Below, piece by piece: positions 6,446 through 7,418 of a stretch of DNA of 7,418 bases (the stretch's first letter is position 1; each line of letters opens with the position of its first letter). The position numbers and the translations under genes were made by a program. This stretch comes from an uncultured Erysipelotrichaceae bacterium (GTDB lineage: Bacteria; Bacillota_I; Bacilli_A; Erysipelotrichales; Erysipelotrichaceae), in assembly GCA_902803275.1 (NCBI GenBank), contig CADCPE010000279.1, positions 1 to 7,418 of the forward strand, read 5' to 3'. Under the pieces are notes generated by a model. The model was given only the letters and a program-made list of their open reading frames with translations, was not told where the DNA came from and searched no databases.

Positions 6446-6524
6446 AAATGGTACACACAGACAGAGGCTCGTATGGCTGCTTGCTTCCGCACCTGACCAA
6501 GTTAGAAACGTGTTTGTTGTACCA
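6446..6524 (-). ncRNA. ffs: signal recognition particle RNA, small bacterial type
   Basis: The minus strand carries the universally conserved SRP core GGTCAGGTGCGGAAGCAAGC followed by AGCC. This is the Ffh-binding domain with a GGAA tetraloop closed by C-G, like E. coli 4.5S RNA (GGTCAGGTCCGGAAGGAAGC). The ends pair exactly (AAATGGTAC at the 5' side with GTACCATTT at the 3' side, plus-strand 6519-6527 and 6446-6454). The transcript probably starts at G6523 and ends in a U-rich stretch (ATTTTTATT). At about 78 nt it is the minimal form without the Alu domain found in Bacillus scRNA. It binds Ffh and targets membrane and secreted proteins to FtsY and the translocon. Confidence 0.93.
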
Positions 6525-6529
6525 TTTAT

Positions 6530-6558
6530 ATTTTATAGTAATCGCTTCCCTGTTTCAA
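6530..6558 (-). promoter_or_regulatory. sigma-A promoter of ffs
   Basis: On the minus strand TTGAAA (6553-6558), a 17-base spacer and TAAAAT (6530-6535) lead after six bases to the GG that begins the SRP RNA near 6523. The -35 overlaps the outer bases of the 22-bp palindrome around the parS site at 6560-6575, so ParB bound there would lie against the polymerase site. Confidence 0.72.
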
Positions 6559-6559
6559 A

Positions 6560-6575
6560 TGTTTCACGTGAAACA
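6560..6575. other. parS site 1 (ParB/Spo0J binding centromere element)
   Basis: This is an exact copy of the palindrome TGTTTCACGTGAAACA, the consensus bacterial chromosomal parS. The symmetry extends to 22 bp (6557-6578). It lies between the HAD gene stop codon (6577-6579, touched by the extended palindrome) and the ffs promoter. ParB loads here and recruits SMC to the origin region. Confidence 0.93.
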
Positions 6576-6576
6576 T

Positions 6577-7230
6577 TTACAGGATGCTGTAATCCAGTTC
6601 CGTGAAATCGTTTATCACCTGGATTATCTCCTTGATATCAGGGTCATAGTTCCTGATGGCGATGATATGACTGCAGCCGGCTTTTACGGCTTCAGATATC
6701 GATTTCAGCGAATCTTCAAATACAGTGCAGCATTCGATTTTCGTGCCGATCCTTTCCGCTGCGGCTTTATACATGCTGATTTTGTTCTCGAAAGTTCCAT
6801 CATCATAAACGATCTTTTCTCTGTCAAACCATTTATTCAGACCAACAAAATCAAAATACAGATCGACATTTTCCTTTATTGAAGCGGTGCACAGATTATA
6901 TGGGATCCTGTTTTCTCTAAGATAGACAAACAGTTCTTCTGCGCCCGGAGCCAGCTCTTTTCGGTTGTGCTCTTTGCAGAAACGATGATAATATTCTGTT
7001 TCTTTTCTTTTTGCCCAGTAGTTTATTCTGTCTTCTTCCAAAGGATAACCAAGCATTTTAAAAATGTGTTCTATAAAAATATAGTTTCTGGTGCTTTTGA
7101 ACTCCTTGTATACTTCATCAAAATCTATTGTTCCTTTTGAGATCTCGTTGACGGTCTGCCGCCAGGCCCATTCATTGATATCGGCATCAAAGAACAAGGT
7201 TCCGTTGTAATCAAATATTATTGGTCGCAT
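6577..7230 (-). CDS. HAD-superfamily hydrolase (beta-phosphoglucomutase/phosphatase-like)
   Basis: This 217-residue protein has all four haloacid-dehalogenase motifs: I, IIFDYNGTLF with nucleophile D7; II, T115 in NLCTAS; III, probably K150 in ENKISMYKAAAERIG; IV, VFEDS (E172, D173) followed by EAVKAG. A helical cap lies between motifs I and II (about 15-90), which places it in the subfamily I group with phosphatases and beta-phosphoglucomutase. The substrate cannot be told. In motif I the second aspartate of DxDGT is N9. That residue normally acts as general acid/base, so catalysis may be altered, although DxNGT variants occur in Bacillota. The ATG at 7230 has a GAGGT with a five-base spacer. 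The gene stands alone between parS sites, with a predicted promoter overlapping the parS site at 7289-7304. Confidence 0.87.
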   Translation of the reverse strand: MRPIIFDYNGTLFFDADINEWAWRQTVNEISKGTIDFDEVYKEFKSTRNYIFIEHIFKMLGYPLEEDRINYWAKRKETEYYHRFCKEHNRKELAPGAEELFVYLRENRIPYNLCTASIKENVDLYFDFVGLNKWFDREKIVYDDGTFENKISMYKAAAERIGTKIECCTVFEDSLKSISEAVKAGCSHIIAIRNYDPDIKEIIQVINDFTELDYSIL

Positions 7231-7242
7231 ATTTTACCTCGA

Positions 7243-7258
7243 TGTTTCACGTGAAACA
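7243..7258. other. parS site 2
   Basis: This exact TGTTTCACGTGAAACA lies 12 bases upstream of the HAD start codon, immediately before its ribosome-binding site. Its centre is 46 bp from that of the next parS site. Read on the minus strand it also encodes MFHVKH at the start of a tiny open frame. Confidence 0.93.
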
Positions 7259-7276
7259 TTTTTCTTCTTCCTTTAT

Positions 7277-7305
7277 ATATTAAAAGATTGTTTCACGTGA
7301 AACAA
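7277..7305 (-). promoter_or_regulatory. possible promoter of the HAD gene, overlapping parS
   Basis: On the minus strand TTGTTT (7300-7305), a 17-base spacer and TAATAT (7277-7282) could drive the HAD gene. The -35 and most of the spacer lie in parS site 3, so part of the match may simply reflect the parS sequence. Transcription would start near 7270 and the leader would include parS site 2. Confidence 0.4.
7289..7304. other. parS site 3
   Basis: This is the third exact TGTTTCACGTGAAACA, extended by one symmetrical base on each side (7288-7305). It lies 14 bases past the serS stop. As RNA the palindrome could form a short hairpin followed by TCTTTT, so it might also help end serS transcription. 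That is speculative. Confidence 0.93.
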
Positions 7306-7318
7306 GCTTTTTCCTTTT

Positions 7319-7417
7319 CTATTTCTTGATGATCTTCTTCTGTCCGCCCATATACGGCTGTAATGCTTCAGGGATATCGATGGATCCGTCTTCGTTATAG
7401 TTGTTTTCCAGGAAAGC
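7319..7417 (-). CDS. serS: seryl-tRNA synthetase, C-terminal end (cut by window edge)
   Basis: Only the last 32 residues and the stop codon are present. They read AFLENNYNEDGSIDIPEALQ followed by PYMGGQKKIIKK. The pattern ending in IPEALxPYMGG is the C-terminal signature of bacterial seryl-tRNA synthetase, which charges tRNA-Ser in the cytoplasm. Its place upstream of ffs, tadA and dnaX matches the B. subtilis order, which supports the call. The body of the gene lies beyond the right edge. No strong conventional terminator follows; the gap to the HAD gene is filled by two parS sites. Confidence 0.85.
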   Translation of the reverse strand, partial: AFLENNYNEDGSIDIPEALQPYMGGQKKIIKK

Positions 7418-7418
7418 G

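Noticed and set aside
6082..6882. Plus-strand open frame of 266 codons spanning ffs and the HAD gene, containing MFHVKH
   Set aside because: It runs antisense to four recognised features, and MFHVKH is only the translation of parS. The protein shows no family features.
1..7418. High frequency of GATC and CGATCG-like strings
   Set aside because: It is explained by frequent GAT (Asp) and ATC (Ile) codons in the minus-strand genes. The copies are dispersed and in coding frames.

Overview
The window looks like chromosomal DNA of a low-to-moderate G+C Bacillota (Firmicutes), possibly an Erysipelotrichia-like lineage. The evidence is the serS / ffs / tadA / dnaX / ybaB / recR gene neighbourhood, sigma-A-type promoters, Shine-Dalgarno sites and a very small SRP RNA. 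The lineage call is an inference. Every gene I accept is on the minus strand, so transcription runs from high to low coordinates. The plus-strand open frames look like shadows.

Layout in transcription order. The end of serS (7319-7417) is followed by two exact parS sites (7289-7304 and 7243-7258). Next come a HAD-family hydrolase (6577-7230) and a third exact parS site (6560-6575), which abuts the promoter of the SRP RNA gene ffs (about 6446-6524). A small membrane protein (5935-6420) overlaps tadA (5492-5938) by ATGA, and a rho-independent terminator follows (5453-5475). The dnaX-ybaB-recR cluster (5404 to 2860) continues, with an overlap or small gaps, into two less usual genes. One is a 376-residue Card1/DUF1887-like protein with a CARF-type nucleotide-binding motif and a C-terminal nuclease-like domain (1737-2867). 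The other is a 289-residue protein with an EVE/PUA-like N-terminal region (850-1719). A separate promoter (804-832) appears to drive a small conserved-looking protein (512-715) and a MATE-family efflux transporter cut by the window edge (3-491).

Two things stand out. First, three copies of the 16-bp ParB-binding palindrome TGTTTCACGTGAAACA lie within about 750 bp. This marks a chromosome-partitioning centromere and suggests the window is near the replication origin. Two of the sites touch predicted promoters, including that of ffs. Second, a stand-alone CARF/nuclease-like protein, of a kind best known from type III CRISPR accessory effectors, is translationally coupled to the DNA-repair gene recR and sits next to an EVE-like reader protein. 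No CRISPR array, cas gene or nucleotide cyclase is visible. This pair is the best candidate here for an undescribed system.

There is no gene-free stretch longer than 300 bases. The largest gap (serS to HAD, 88 bp) holds two parS sites and a promoter.
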